A stretch of 13,310 bases of DNA from Tannerella sp. (GTDB lineage Bacteria; Bacteroidota; Bacteroidia; Bacteroidales; Tannerellaceae): positions 1-13,310 of the forward strand of contig JAIRXI010000175.1 of assembly GCA_031268395.1 (NCBI GenBank). The letters are read 5' to 3'. The first letter of the stretch is position 1. Each line of letters begins with the position of its first letter. The translations under genes and the position numbers were made by a program. Below are positions 5,974-12,987 of the stretch, in pieces. The notes under the pieces are model-generated. The model searched no databases. It saw nothing but the letters and a program-made list of their open reading frames with translations, and was not told where the DNA came from.

Positions 5974-6816
5974 TCAGGGAAGCGGATCCGCAGGCGTTTC
6001 ACTGTCCGTCAGCCAGCGGACAATCAGGTCGCATACGATGTCGTGCCCTTTCCTGTTCGGATGATTACCCTGGCTCATATAGGCGGCGATGTCTTCTCCG
6101 TTTCCTGCCCTTTCCTGAAATGCGGCATAGCTGTCCACAAGTCCTGTATGATATTTCTCCGCCAGTTCCCGTATTTGTCGGGCGTGCAGGGCAAGCGCTG
6201 TCTGTTCATCGAAGAGGTCGACGGACATGTCGGGCGTTGGCGTGAGGAGGATCACTTTGATACGGGCATTCAGGGCCTCCTCGATCATCGTTTCCCATGC
6301 TTTCCGGGCACGTTCCAGCCCGATGCCCCGGTCATTCAGCGCATAGTCGATGAAAAGCACGTCCGGACGGTGCGACAGGACTTCCTGCCGGAAACGGGCG
6401 GCGCCCTGTTCGGCCTGTTCTCCGCCGATCGCCGTGGTAATGGCATTGACCACGGCATGGGGATAGGCCTCCTTGATGGCCTGCAGCACTAACTGGGGAT
6501 AGGCTTCCAGCGTATTGACGTGCGGCGTTCTGAAATATCCTGCGGGGACGCTGTGGCCGTGAAACACCAGATTGACTGTCCGGTTGTCGGGCCATTCTTT
6601 TCTTAATTCGACTTTCGTGTCATTCAGGTAGGTTTCCCGTTCCGCAATCCGTGTCTGTTTCGCATACCATGCGTTAGCCTTTTCGGCGCTCCATTGAGCG
6701 TTTTCTGTTCCGGCGGGCGCCGCTTCCTCCGTCCGGGTTTCACTCCTCTCCTGTCGCACATGGCCGCACAGTACGACGAGTGTCGCCAGCATAATAGTGT
6801 AAATCCTTGTTGTCAT
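5974..6816 (-). CDS. Secreted SGNH/GDSL-family hydrolase
   Basis: This 280-residue protein has an N-terminal hydrophobic segment (IYTIMLATLVVLC, 5-17) that acts as a signal peptide. VLC could be a weak lipobox, but Leu before the Cys is unusual. The SGNH fold shows as LVFHGHSVPAG (83-93; Ser89 the likely nucleophile, where most members have GDS), the block II glycine in AIGGE (129-133), Asn161 in DYALND (157-162), and His252 in GNHPNRKGH (250-258). The Asp normally three residues before the catalytic His is Gln249. Such enzymes remove acyl groups, often acetyl, from sugars or lipids; the substrate here is unknown. It has its own promoter and precedes the riboswitch unit on the same strand, but the riboswitch promoter separates them, so a B12 link is not implied. 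Confidence 0.8.
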   Translation of the reverse strand: MTTRIYTIMLATLVVLCGHVRQERSETRTEEAAPAGTENAQWSAEKANAWYAKQTRIAERETYLNDTKVELRKEWPDNRTVNLVFHGHSVPAGYFRTPHVNTLEAYPQLVLQAIKEAYPHAVVNAITTAIGGEQAEQGAARFRQEVLSHRPDVLFIDYALNDRGIGLERARKAWETMIEEALNARIKVILLTPTPDMSVDLFDEQTALALHARQIRELAEKYHTGLVDSYAAFQERAGNGEDIAAYMSQGNHPNRKGHDIVCDLIVRWLTDSETPADPLP

Positions 6817-6859
6817 GACATAACTTCTTTTTATTATATAAATATTCTCTATTTCGGGA

Positions 6860-6867
6860 CAAAGGTA
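6860..6867 (-). promoter_or_regulatory. Candidate -7 promoter element for the SGNH gene
   Basis: TACCTTTG on the minus strand matches TAnnTTTG and leaves a leader of about 40 bases. It sits inside a near-palindrome (ACAAAGGTAATTACTTTGT, 6859-6877), which also places a TTACTTTG box on the plus strand, facing the dispersed repeat at 6902. Confidence 0.55.
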
Positions 6868-6901
6868 ATTACTTTGTCGAAAACGGGCACGCGGGGGAAG
6901 A

Positions 6902-6949
6902 ATAATCCCGAAATGTCCATTAGACGCTTTTCCTGTTGTGTCCGGAAGA
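6902..6949 (+). repeat. 48-bp dispersed repeat (head motif), copy 2
   Basis: This copy begins ATAATCCCGAAATGTCCATT, ends TGTCCGGAAGA, and is identical to 158-205 at 45 of 48 positions despite lying 6.7 kb away. A palindromic patch follows (CTGTCC and GGGACAG around 6959-6981), then a 21-nt tandem array about 140 bases further on, the same order as near position 158. Confidence 0.85.
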
Positions 6950-7090
6950 CGACTGCCTCTGTCCTGCCGGGACCGGGACAGGCCTTTACCGAAACGGCAA
7001 CCCTGTTGAGAAAAAAGGGACGCCTCCCTCCACTCTCCTCTCAGACATCCAGTCCTGCTGTTTTTCCCGGAAAAAGCGCCTGTTTTTAGC

Positions 7091-7174
7091 CAATAGACTA
7101 CCGTCTTTGGGCCAAAGACTGCCGACTTTAGGTCAAAGACAACCGTCTTTCGACAATAAACAACTGTCTTTAGC
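7091..7174 (+). repeat. Second 21-nt tandem array of mini-hairpin units
   Basis: Four consecutive 21-base units start at 7091, 7112, 7133 and 7154, with the pattern CAAAGAC-n-n-CCGTCTTT-n-n-n. Unit 1 folds as AGAC-TACC-GTCT (7095-7106) and unit 3 as AAAGAC-AACC-GTCTTT (7135-7150); units 2 and 4 have partly lost the stem. The units do not resemble those at 232-294 in sequence, but they share the period, the small hairpin and the position downstream of the 48-bp repeat. Confidence 0.75.
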
Positions 7175-7232
7175 CCGCGGGTGTGCCGCGGCAGCAGGCT
7201 TGTCTTTCCGCAAACGGCGAAATCGGGAAAAA

Positions 7233-8348
7233 TTATTTCCCGACAGGGAGAACGGTGCCGTCATCACCGGCGTCCGGCTGTTTGTCGCCGCGGGGCAACT
7301 GCAATCCGTCCAGCAACCGGACGTAAAGGTCAATGGCTTCGCGTATTTCCGCCGGACGGATCCATTCGTCGGCCGTGTGTGAGCGTGCCGAGTCGCCGGG
7401 GCCGATTTTAACCGTGGGGAAGGGCATCAGCGCCTGGTCGCTCAGTGTCGGCGAACCGAACGGTTCCCTGCCAAGCATCACCGCCCGCTGTACAAAGGGA
7501 TGCGTCGCATCAATGCGCGAAGAGTTAAGTCGGAGACTGCGCGGCGCCACGTCGCAACGGACATGCTGCCTGATTTCGTCGCAGATCGTCCGGTTGGAAT
7601 AAAATTCGTTGACGCGGATGTCTACCGTGAACCGGCATTCGTCCGGAATGACGTTGTGCTGGGTACCGGCCCGGATCATCGTTACCGTCATCTTCACTGC
7701 CCCCAGCAGGTCGCTTTGCCGCGGAAAAAGGTATGTGTGAAACCAGTGAATGTCTTCCATGGCCAACCCTATCGCGTTTATGCCTTCGGAACGCGCTGCA
7801 TGGCCGGATATGCCCCGGCTGAGGCAGTCCAGCACCAGCAGTCCTTTCTCGGCAACAGCCGGTCGCATGTCCGTCGGTTCGCCGACGACGCCGAACGCGA
7901 CGGGCGGCAGTTCGGGCAGTACGCTTGCTATGCCGCCGTTCCCGGAGATTTCCTCTTCTGCCGATGCCAGGAAGATCAGGTTATACGGCTGCTTCCGGGC
8001 GTTCAGCAGCCTGAAGGCTTCATACAGGGCAACGGTGCTGGCGCCCGCGTCGTTGCTCCCCAGGCCATACAGCCGTTCCTCCGCATCTTCTTCCGGCGCA
8101 AACGGGTTTTTTGTCCAGCCGGCCACCGGCTTCACCGTGTCGATATGCGAATTGAGCAGAAGCGTCGGTTTGGCGGAGTTGAATGCCGGCGACGCGATCC
8201 ACAGGTTGTTGCCCTTGCGCCGCACCAACTGTCCGGCGGCTCGCCACGCTGCCTGCAGATAGGCGGCCACATCCGCTTCCCCGCGACTGAAAGAGGGGCG
8301 CGAAATCATTCCTTTCAAAAGGTCTACTGCATCATAAAACTGTTCCAT
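7233..8348 (-). CDS. argE: M20 amidohydrolase, acyl-ornithine deacetylase-like
   Basis: The protein is a cytoplasmic zinc-dependent hydrolase that probably removes the acetyl or succinyl group from N-acyl-ornithine in arginine synthesis. With the start at 8348 it has 371 residues. The M20 metal and catalytic residues are visible: HID (His68, Asp70), Asp100 in GSNDAG, Glu131-Glu132 in AEEEISG, Glu157 in GEPTDM, and His324 in SARSHTADEW. The lid or dimerisation domain carries GHAAR (182-186) and GTQHNVIPDE (228-237). The frame stays open to 8420, but a TATTTTTG promoter at 8418-8425 rules out that ATG, and MEQFYDAVDLLKGMISRPS is the usual family N-terminus. About 20 extra charged residues follow the normal C-terminus. 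No other arg gene is nearby, so a related M20 peptidase or DapE-like role remains possible. Confidence 0.85.
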   Translation of the reverse strand: MEQFYDAVDLLKGMISRPSFSRGEADVAAYLQAAWRAAGQLVRRKGNNLWIASPAFNSAKPTLLLNSHIDTVKPVAGWTKNPFAPEEDAEERLYGLGSNDAGASTVALYEAFRLLNARKQPYNLIFLASAEEEISGNGGIASVLPELPPVAFGVVGEPTDMRPAVAEKGLLVLDCLSRGISGHAARSEGINAIGLAMEDIHWFHTYLFPRQSDLLGAVKMTVTMIRAGTQHNVIPDECRFTVDIRVNEFYSNRTICDEIRQHVRCDVAPRSLRLNSSRIDATHPFVQRAVMLGREPFGSPTLSDQALMPFPTVKIGPGDSARSHTADEWIRPAEIREAIDLYVRLLDGLQLPRGDKQPDAGDDGTVLPVGK

Positions 8349-8417
8349 AAGCCTGTTTATAAAATAAAGTGCGGAAAGCCGGTTCGACTTTGACATTCCT
8401 CCTGTTTTTTCGCGGAG

Positions 8418-8425
8418 CAAAAATA
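8418..8425 (-). promoter_or_regulatory. Candidate -7 promoter element for the argE-like gene
   Basis: TATTTTTG on the minus strand matches TAnnTTTG. It lies about 70 bases before the preferred start at 8348 and only 42 bases after the ribF stop, so the argE-like gene need not depend on ribF transcription. It also argues against the upstream ATG at 8420. Confidence 0.5.
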
Positions 8426-8466
8426 GACAAATCCTTCGATCCAGCCATAAGAGCCTGTTTAAAACT

Positions 8467-9390
8467 TTAGACGGATAACAATTCGTCCGTGATCCGGCAG
8501 TCTTCGGCCAGCTGCGTCCTGAGGGCGTCCAGGCCGTCGAATTTCCTGTTGGGGCGGAGGTGGTGAATAAATTCCACCTCCATGGACCGGCGGTAGATGC
8601 AGCCGGAAAAGTGCAGCAGGTACACCTCGATGGCTACGTCTTTCCCGTCGAGCGTGGGACGGTCGCCGATGGACAGCATCCCTTTGTAGCGGTCGCCGTC
8701 CAGGTATACCCGGACGGCATATACGCCCATTCCCGGCCATACTTTGAAACGTTCGTCCACGGCAATGTTGGCGGTCGGGAAACCCAGTTCCCGTCCGATC
8801 CGGCAACCGCTTACGACATGTCCTTTCAGGCGGTAGGCATACGTCAGTTCCTGTGCCGCCTCTTCCACGCGACAGTCTGCGAGCAGCCGGCGGATGCGCG
8901 ACGAACTGACCGCGCCAGCCCCGGTATCCAGTAGTGGTGCGCGGAGTACTTCCATGTTACATGCCGCGCCGTAAGCAACATACGCTTCGAATCCGTCCGC
9001 CCGGTTATGTCCGAAACGGTGGTCGTAGCCCACCCATAGCGTCTGTACACCCCACTGCCGCGCCAGCACATCTGTCATAAACTCCCGTGCGGAGAGACGG
9101 GCCATGGCGGGCGTAAAATCCAGTACGGCACAATAGTCAATGCCCGTTGTGGAGAGACGGGTCAGTTTTTCGTCGAAGGAATTGAGCAGATCCGGCGGAT
9201 AGTCGGCCTGCAATACAACACGCGGATGTACGGGAAACGTAAACACGGCCGCCGGCAAACCGCGCTCGGCGGCCACTCGCCGCATTTCGTCCATCAGGAA
9301 ACGATGGCCGCGATGCACGCCGTCGAAAAATCCTATTGTCGCCACCCATGCCCTGGCGTCCTTTTCTTTTGCCTCGTGTATGATAATCAT
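8467..9390 (-). CDS. ribF: Bifunctional riboflavin kinase/FAD synthetase
   Basis: RibF phosphorylates riboflavin to FMN and adenylates FMN to FAD in the cytoplasm. The 307-residue length is typical. The N-terminal nucleotidyltransferase half has GFFDGVHRGH (20-29), GYDHRFGHNR (121-130) and SSSRIRRLL (162-170). The C-terminal riboflavin kinase half has GRELGFPTAN (199-208, with the PTAN metal and nucleotide site), GVYAV (222-226) and GMLSIGDRPT (237-246). It ends with the conserved FIHHLRPNRKFDGLDALRTQ. The first Met is required, since the next Met comes after the GFFDGVHRGH motif. A TATCTTTG box ends only four bases before this ATG, so the message may be leaderless. Confidence 0.97.
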   Translation of the reverse strand: MIIIHEAKEKDARAWVATIGFFDGVHRGHRFLMDEMRRVAAERGLPAAVFTFPVHPRVVLQADYPPDLLNSFDEKLTRLSTTGIDYCAVLDFTPAMARLSAREFMTDVLARQWGVQTLWVGYDHRFGHNRADGFEAYVAYGAACNMEVLRAPLLDTGAGAVSSSRIRRLLADCRVEEAAQELTYAYRLKGHVVSGCRIGRELGFPTANIAVDERFKVWPGMGVYAVRVYLDGDRYKGMLSIGDRPTLDGKDVAIEVYLLHFSGCIYRRSMEVEFIHHLRPNRKFDGLDALRTQLAEDCRITDELLSV

Positions 9391-9394
9391 GTCG

Positions 9395-9402
9395 CAAAGA
9401 TA
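9395..9402 (-). promoter_or_regulatory. Candidate -7 promoter element abutting ribF
   Basis: TATCTTTG on the minus strand is a perfect TAnnTTTG match, followed by CGAC and then the ribF ATG. Transcription from it would begin at or next to the start codon. The region 20 bases upstream, where a -33 box would lie, is occupied by a copy of the dispersed repeat head (9406-9425) and contains no TTTG. Confidence 0.5.
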
Positions 9403-9405
9403 GAT

Positions 9406-9425
9406 ATAATCCTAAAATGTCCATT
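9406..9425 (+). repeat. Short copy of the dispersed repeat head
   Basis: ATAATCCTAAAATGTCCATT differs from the repeat head at 158 and 6902 at two of 20 positions; the rest of the 48-bp repeat is absent. It sits directly upstream of the ribF -7 box, in the usual -33 region, which raises the possibility of a regulatory rather than a mobile role. Confidence 0.6.
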
Positions 9426-9591
9426 CGTCCGATTTCTGAAAAACGGGCGCCTTGCCGTCATTGTGGACAGGACGCTTTCCCAATGATTCTCGCCCTCTGT
9501 CACAGCGAAGCCTGCATGGAGACACGCCTGCGCCGGCAGGGGCGCTCCGACTCTTGACTGATTCCGGCGCACTGTTTCATGCCGTACCCGC

Positions 9592-9628
9592 AAAAAAGGC
9601 TGTCCGGAGTGTTCGGACAGCCTTTTTT
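9592..9628 (-). terminator. Intrinsic terminator of secDF
   Basis: Two 15-base arms pair perfectly around a 7-base loop: AAAAAAGGCTGTCCG at 9592-9606 and CGGACAGCCTTTTTT at 9614-9628. On the minus strand the stem ends in a T-run and begins 23 bases after the secDF stop codon. The symmetric A and T tails would also work on the plus strand, but no gene ends there. Confidence 0.93.
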
Positions 9629-9651
9629 AGCGACAGAAAGCCGGACAGTCG

Positions 9652-12600
9652 TTATGAGCGGGCGGTTTTCAGCGTCCCCTGGGCAGCCTTGCCGATTTTC
9701 CACTTTTGAATCTCGTATGCGATTGGCGTTGCCACAAACAGCGTCGAATAGGTTCCGATGACTATACCCAGCAGAATGGCGAATGTGAAACTGCGAATGG
9801 TTGCGCCACCCAGCAGGAAGATACACAATACCACAATGAAGGTGGAGAAGGAGGTATTGAACGTACGCGCCAGCGTGGAGTTCAATGCGTCGTTAACCAC
9901 CTGACGCCGCTCGCGTTTCGGATAGGTCTTGATCGTTTCTCGAATCCGGTCGAATACAACCACGGTGTCGTTAATGGAATATCCGATGACCGTCAGGATT
10001 GCGGCGACAAAGGTCTGGTCGACTTCCATGGAGAACGGCAGCAACTTCCACAGGAGCGTATAAAAAGCGATGATGCACAAGGTCGTTGCTAATACGGAAA
10101 CGAATACGCCCACCGAGAATGCCACATCCCTGAATTGAGCCAGAATATAGAAGGCCATGCAGAACATGGCGAAGATGATCGCCCAGACGGCGCTGTTCCG
10201 GATGTCTTCCGCCATACTGGGTCCTACTTTCTGCGAACTTTTGATATGGTTTTCGGTAAATTGCTCCAGCGAGGTTCCCGCCGGAAGGAAATCCGTCAGT
10301 CCGCGATACAGTCTGGCTTCAATATCCTGGTCTACGGAGGGATCGTTGTCGTCGATCCGGTAGTTGGTAGAGATGCGCACCTGATTTTGCGTGCTGATCG
10401 TGATAACGCCTACGGAGCCTTCCAACTGGCCGGTCAGGGCGGCACGTACCTCGTCCGTCCGCACATCCCGGTCGAAACGGACGATGTAGTTGCGTCCTCC
10501 CGTGAAGTCGATTCCGTTATTCAGTCCGACGACATTCATCGAAATGATTCCCAGCAGGATGATTACCGCCGGGATCAGGTATCCCGTCTTGCGCATGCTC
10601 AGGAACGGGATTTTCGGATTGAGCAGGAAGTTTTTGGACAGGGAGGTGGTGAATGTGATATTCTTCAGTTTGTCTTTTGCCAGCAAGGCTTCATATACGA
10701 TGCGCGTCAGGAAGACGGCTGTCAGGAACGAAGCCACCAGACCGATAATCATGGTTGTTGCAAAACCGCGAATCGGCCCTGTTCCGAAGATGAACAGCAC
10801 GATGCCGGTGATAATGGTGGTCACGTTCGAGTCGAAGATGGCGGAAAAGGCGTTCTTGTAACCGTCCGAAAGCGCTTTCGCCAGTCCCTTCCCGGCGCGA
10901 AGTTCTTCCTTTGTGCGTTCGTAGACCAGCACGTTGGCATCGACGGCCATACCCAGCGCCAGCACAACGCCGGCAATGCCCGGCAAGGTCAGTACCGACT
11001 TGATGGAGGCCATGACGCCCATCACGAAGAAAATGTTCAGCAGCAGTGCGCCGTCCACAATCAGACCCGGAATCAGTCCGTAGATGACGCACATGTAGAT
11101 CATCAGGATCACAAGCGCCAGGATGAAGGAGATCAGGCCGGCGTTAATGGCTTCCTGTCCCAGCGAAGGTCCTATCACATCTTCCTGAACGATATTGACC
11201 GAAGCGGCCATTTTACCCGAGTTCAGCACGTTTGCCAGGTCCTTGGCTTCCTGCGCGCTGAAGTGGCCGGTGATCTGGGAGCGTCCGCCGGTGATTTCGT
11301 CGTTCACGCGCGGCGCCGAATACACCTTGTCGTCCAGCACAATCGCAACGCAGTTGCCGATGTTGTCTTTGGTCAGGCGTGCCCACGCCTTGGAGCCTTC
11401 CGCGTTCATCGTCATGCTGACCTGCTGTTCGGCGCGGCCAATTTGCTGCTGCGAGAAGTCAGCCACGGCGCCCGTCACCACCTCGCCGCCCAGCGCCGGC
11501 CGGCCGTCACGGTTCGTGACCTTGATTGCGTATAATTCATAGAACTGCTCGTCCACTTCAGACGGTTTTACCGACCACTTGAACGCGACGTTCCGCGGCA
11601 GTACACTCTTTATCTGGGGCATGTTCAAATATTCCGTTATCGCAGCCATGCTGGTTTTCAGTGCATAGCCTACTACCGGTCCGGGAACGATACGGCCGGA
11701 ATTGTCGGCGTTCAGTTGCAGTTTGGAAAACAGCGGATGTTCCTTTTGAAACTCTTCGGCCGAGGCGCTTTCCTGCGGAGATACGGCATCTTCTCCCAGT
11801 TGTGCCAGCAGGGAATCCGCTTCCGAGGTTTTGCTTTCTGCCGTCAGGGTGGTATCTGCGGACACGGTCGGCGCGACAGCTGTCGAATCGGCTGCCGGTT
11901 CGTCGACGTTCAACAGTTTGGCCAGCGCGGCGTCTGCCGTGACCAGCTGCTCATAGAGACCGGTCAGTTCATACGTTTCCCAAAATTCGAGATTGGCGCT
12001 TCCCTGGAGCAGTTTGCGCACCCGTTCCGGCTCTTTCACACCCGGCAGTTCCACCAGGATGCGTCCGGTTGTTTCCAGGCGCTGAATGTTGGGCGAAACC
12101 ACGCCGAACTGGTCGATACGTGTACGCAAAACATTGAAAGAATTGTCAATCGCGCTTTTTGTTTCTTCCCGTATCACGGAAATCACCTGTGCATCCGTGC
12201 TTTGGGACGAGATTCGCTCTTTCAGTTCAAATGTGCTGAAAATGCCGGCCAGGCGAGCCTGCGGGTCCAGTTTCCTGTATTCTTCCGCAAACAGTTCAAT
12301 GTAATCCTTGTTACTGCTTGCCTGACGTACATACGCCAGTTCCAGCGCCTTGTTGAAATTGGGATCCTGGTTGTAGTTTGCCAGCGACCGGAGCACATCC
12401 GGAACGTTCAATTCCAGAATCACGTTCATACCGCCCTTCAGGTCAAGTCCTAAAGTCACTTCCATCTCACGGCATTGCTTAAGCGTATACCCAAGCCATA
12501 CTTTTTTGGTTGCCAGCGAGTCTAAATAAAAACTCTCTTTTGAGGTGTCTCCGTTCGCATATTCCGCAGCCCGCTGGTTGTATTGCCTTGTCATAAATGA

Positions 12601-12672
12601 AAATGACAGGTAAAACGTACAGACAAGCGCAAGTAACAGTGCGAAGACCTTTACAAATCCTTTGTTTTGCAT
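9652..12672 (-). CDS. secDF: Fused Sec translocon accessory protein SecDF
   Basis: This 1006-residue inner-membrane protein helps SecYEG pull proteins across the membrane using proton flow. SecD and SecF are fused, as is usual in Bacteroidota. The SecD half has TM1 (about 7-26), LGLDLKGG (74-81), the periplasmic P1 domain with NVLRTRIDQFGV (180-191), and a TM bundle containing GMAVDANVLVYER (574-586). SecF begins near 690 with NGIDFTGG (719-726) and ends in a second bundle with VIGYSINDTVVVFDRIRE (895-912). The conserved Asp in each bundle, needed for proton use in SecDF, is present. An Ala/Ser/Thr/Asp/Glu-rich stretch at about 250-310, within the periplasmic part, looks like a lineage-specific linker. 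A TATATTTG box lies about 75 bases upstream and a strong terminator follows. Confidence 0.97.
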   Translation of the reverse strand: MQNKGFVKVFALLLALVCTFYLSFSFMTRQYNQRAAEYANGDTSKESFYLDSLATKKVWLGYTLKQCREMEVTLGLDLKGGMNVILELNVPDVLRSLANYNQDPNFNKALELAYVRQASSNKDYIELFAEEYRKLDPQARLAGIFSTFELKERISSQSTDAQVISVIREETKSAIDNSFNVLRTRIDQFGVVSPNIQRLETTGRILVELPGVKEPERVRKLLQGSANLEFWETYELTGLYEQLVTADAALAKLLNVDEPAADSTAVAPTVSADTTLTAESKTSEADSLLAQLGEDAVSPQESASAEEFQKEHPLFSKLQLNADNSGRIVPGPVVGYALKTSMAAITEYLNMPQIKSVLPRNVAFKWSVKPSEVDEQFYELYAIKVTNRDGRPALGGEVVTGAVADFSQQQIGRAEQQVSMTMNAEGSKAWARLTKDNIGNCVAIVLDDKVYSAPRVNDEITGGRSQITGHFSAQEAKDLANVLNSGKMAASVNIVQEDVIGPSLGQEAINAGLISFILALVILMIYMCVIYGLIPGLIVDGALLLNIFFVMGVMASIKSVLTLPGIAGVVLALGMAVDANVLVYERTKEELRAGKGLAKALSDGYKNAFSAIFDSNVTTIITGIVLFIFGTGPIRGFATTMIIGLVASFLTAVFLTRIVYEALLAKDKLKNITFTTSLSKNFLLNPKIPFLSMRKTGYLIPAVIILLGIISMNVVGLNNGIDFTGGRNYIVRFDRDVRTDEVRAALTGQLEGSVGVITISTQNQVRISTNYRIDDNDPSVDQDIEARLYRGLTDFLPAGTSLEQFTENHIKSSQKVGPSMAEDIRNSAVWAIIFAMFCMAFYILAQFRDVAFSVGVFVSVLATTLCIIAFYTLLWKLLPFSMEVDQTFVAAILTVIGYSINDTVVVFDRIRETIKTYPKRERRQVVNDALNSTLARTFNTSFSTFIVVLCIFLLGGATIRSFTFAILLGIVIGTYSTLFVATPIAYEIQKWKIGKAAQGTLKTARS

Positions 12673-12745
12673 TTTGAATCTACAGGTTTTATATTTATAT
12701 TCTTTGTTCTTTTTCTATTTCCTTTGAGTTCAATTTTTCAGGGTG

Positions 12746-12753
12746 CAAATATA
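12746..12753 (-). promoter_or_regulatory. Candidate -7 promoter element for secDF
   Basis: TATATTTG followed by CA on the minus strand is a perfect TAnnTTTG match. It lies about 75 bases upstream of the secDF ATG, downstream of an A-run. No TTTG is present at the -33 position. Confidence 0.6.
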
Positions 12754-12808
12754 GGTTTTTTTTTATTGCCGACACGTATATGACAGATTTATTTTGCGAA
12801 AATAATCC

Positions 12809-12816
12809 TATCTTTG
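12809..12816 (+). promoter_or_regulatory. Candidate -7 promoter element for the esterase gene
   Basis: TATCTTTG on the plus strand matches TAnnTTTG. It faces away from the secDF promoter and would give a leader of about 165 bases before the ATG at 12988. A TTTG at 12793-12796 is too close for a normal -33 box. Confidence 0.5.
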
Positions 12817-12987
12817 GGCCGGCGCCGGGGAAAAAGCAAGTTTCCCGCAGATGCGCTGCACGGGATGGATTGTATATGGCGGCAGGAGTCGGAAATTCAA
12901 AGATTCAATACTCTCCGGCAGGAATGGCCGTCGGGTCAATGCACATAGTCATCCTGTGAGAAGTATCATTTAACGTAATATGATGAC

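Larger units (their letters stand above)
6817..7232. other. Intergenic region with promoter and repeats
   Basis: This 416-bp gap between the SGNH hydrolase and the argE-like gene holds no convincing gene. It contains the hydrolase promoter, a nearly perfect copy of the 48-bp dispersed repeat, a 16-base word AACCCTGTTGAGAAAA (6999-7014) shared with 5955-5970, and a second 21-nt tandem array. A plus-strand frame (6936-7382) crosses the array but then runs antisense into the argE-like gene and has no recognisable domain. Confidence 0.7.
12673..12987. other. Divergent intergenic region, secDF and esterase
   Basis: This 315-bp gap holds back-to-back promoter elements for secDF (minus) and the esterase gene (plus), listed separately. 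The remaining 170 bases before the esterase start form an unusually long leader. No hairpin, riboswitch motif or small gene stood out in it. Confidence 0.6.

Noticed and set aside
7091-7174. CRISPR array
   Set aside because: The units are contiguous with no spacers, are only 21 bases, are diverged, and no cas gene is nearby. The same holds for 230-307.
7500-8393. 297-codon open frame on the plus strand
   Set aside because: It is antisense to the argE-like gene and has no recognisable feature.
7233-8420. Longer argE-like form starting at 8420
   Set aside because: The ATG overlaps a TATTTTTG promoter box and the extra 24 residues do not fit the family N-terminus, so the start at 8348 is preferred.
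10135-11535. 466-codon open frame on the plus strand
   Set aside because: It is antisense to secDF. The His-, Gln- and Asp-rich translation is the usual mirror of membrane-protein codons.
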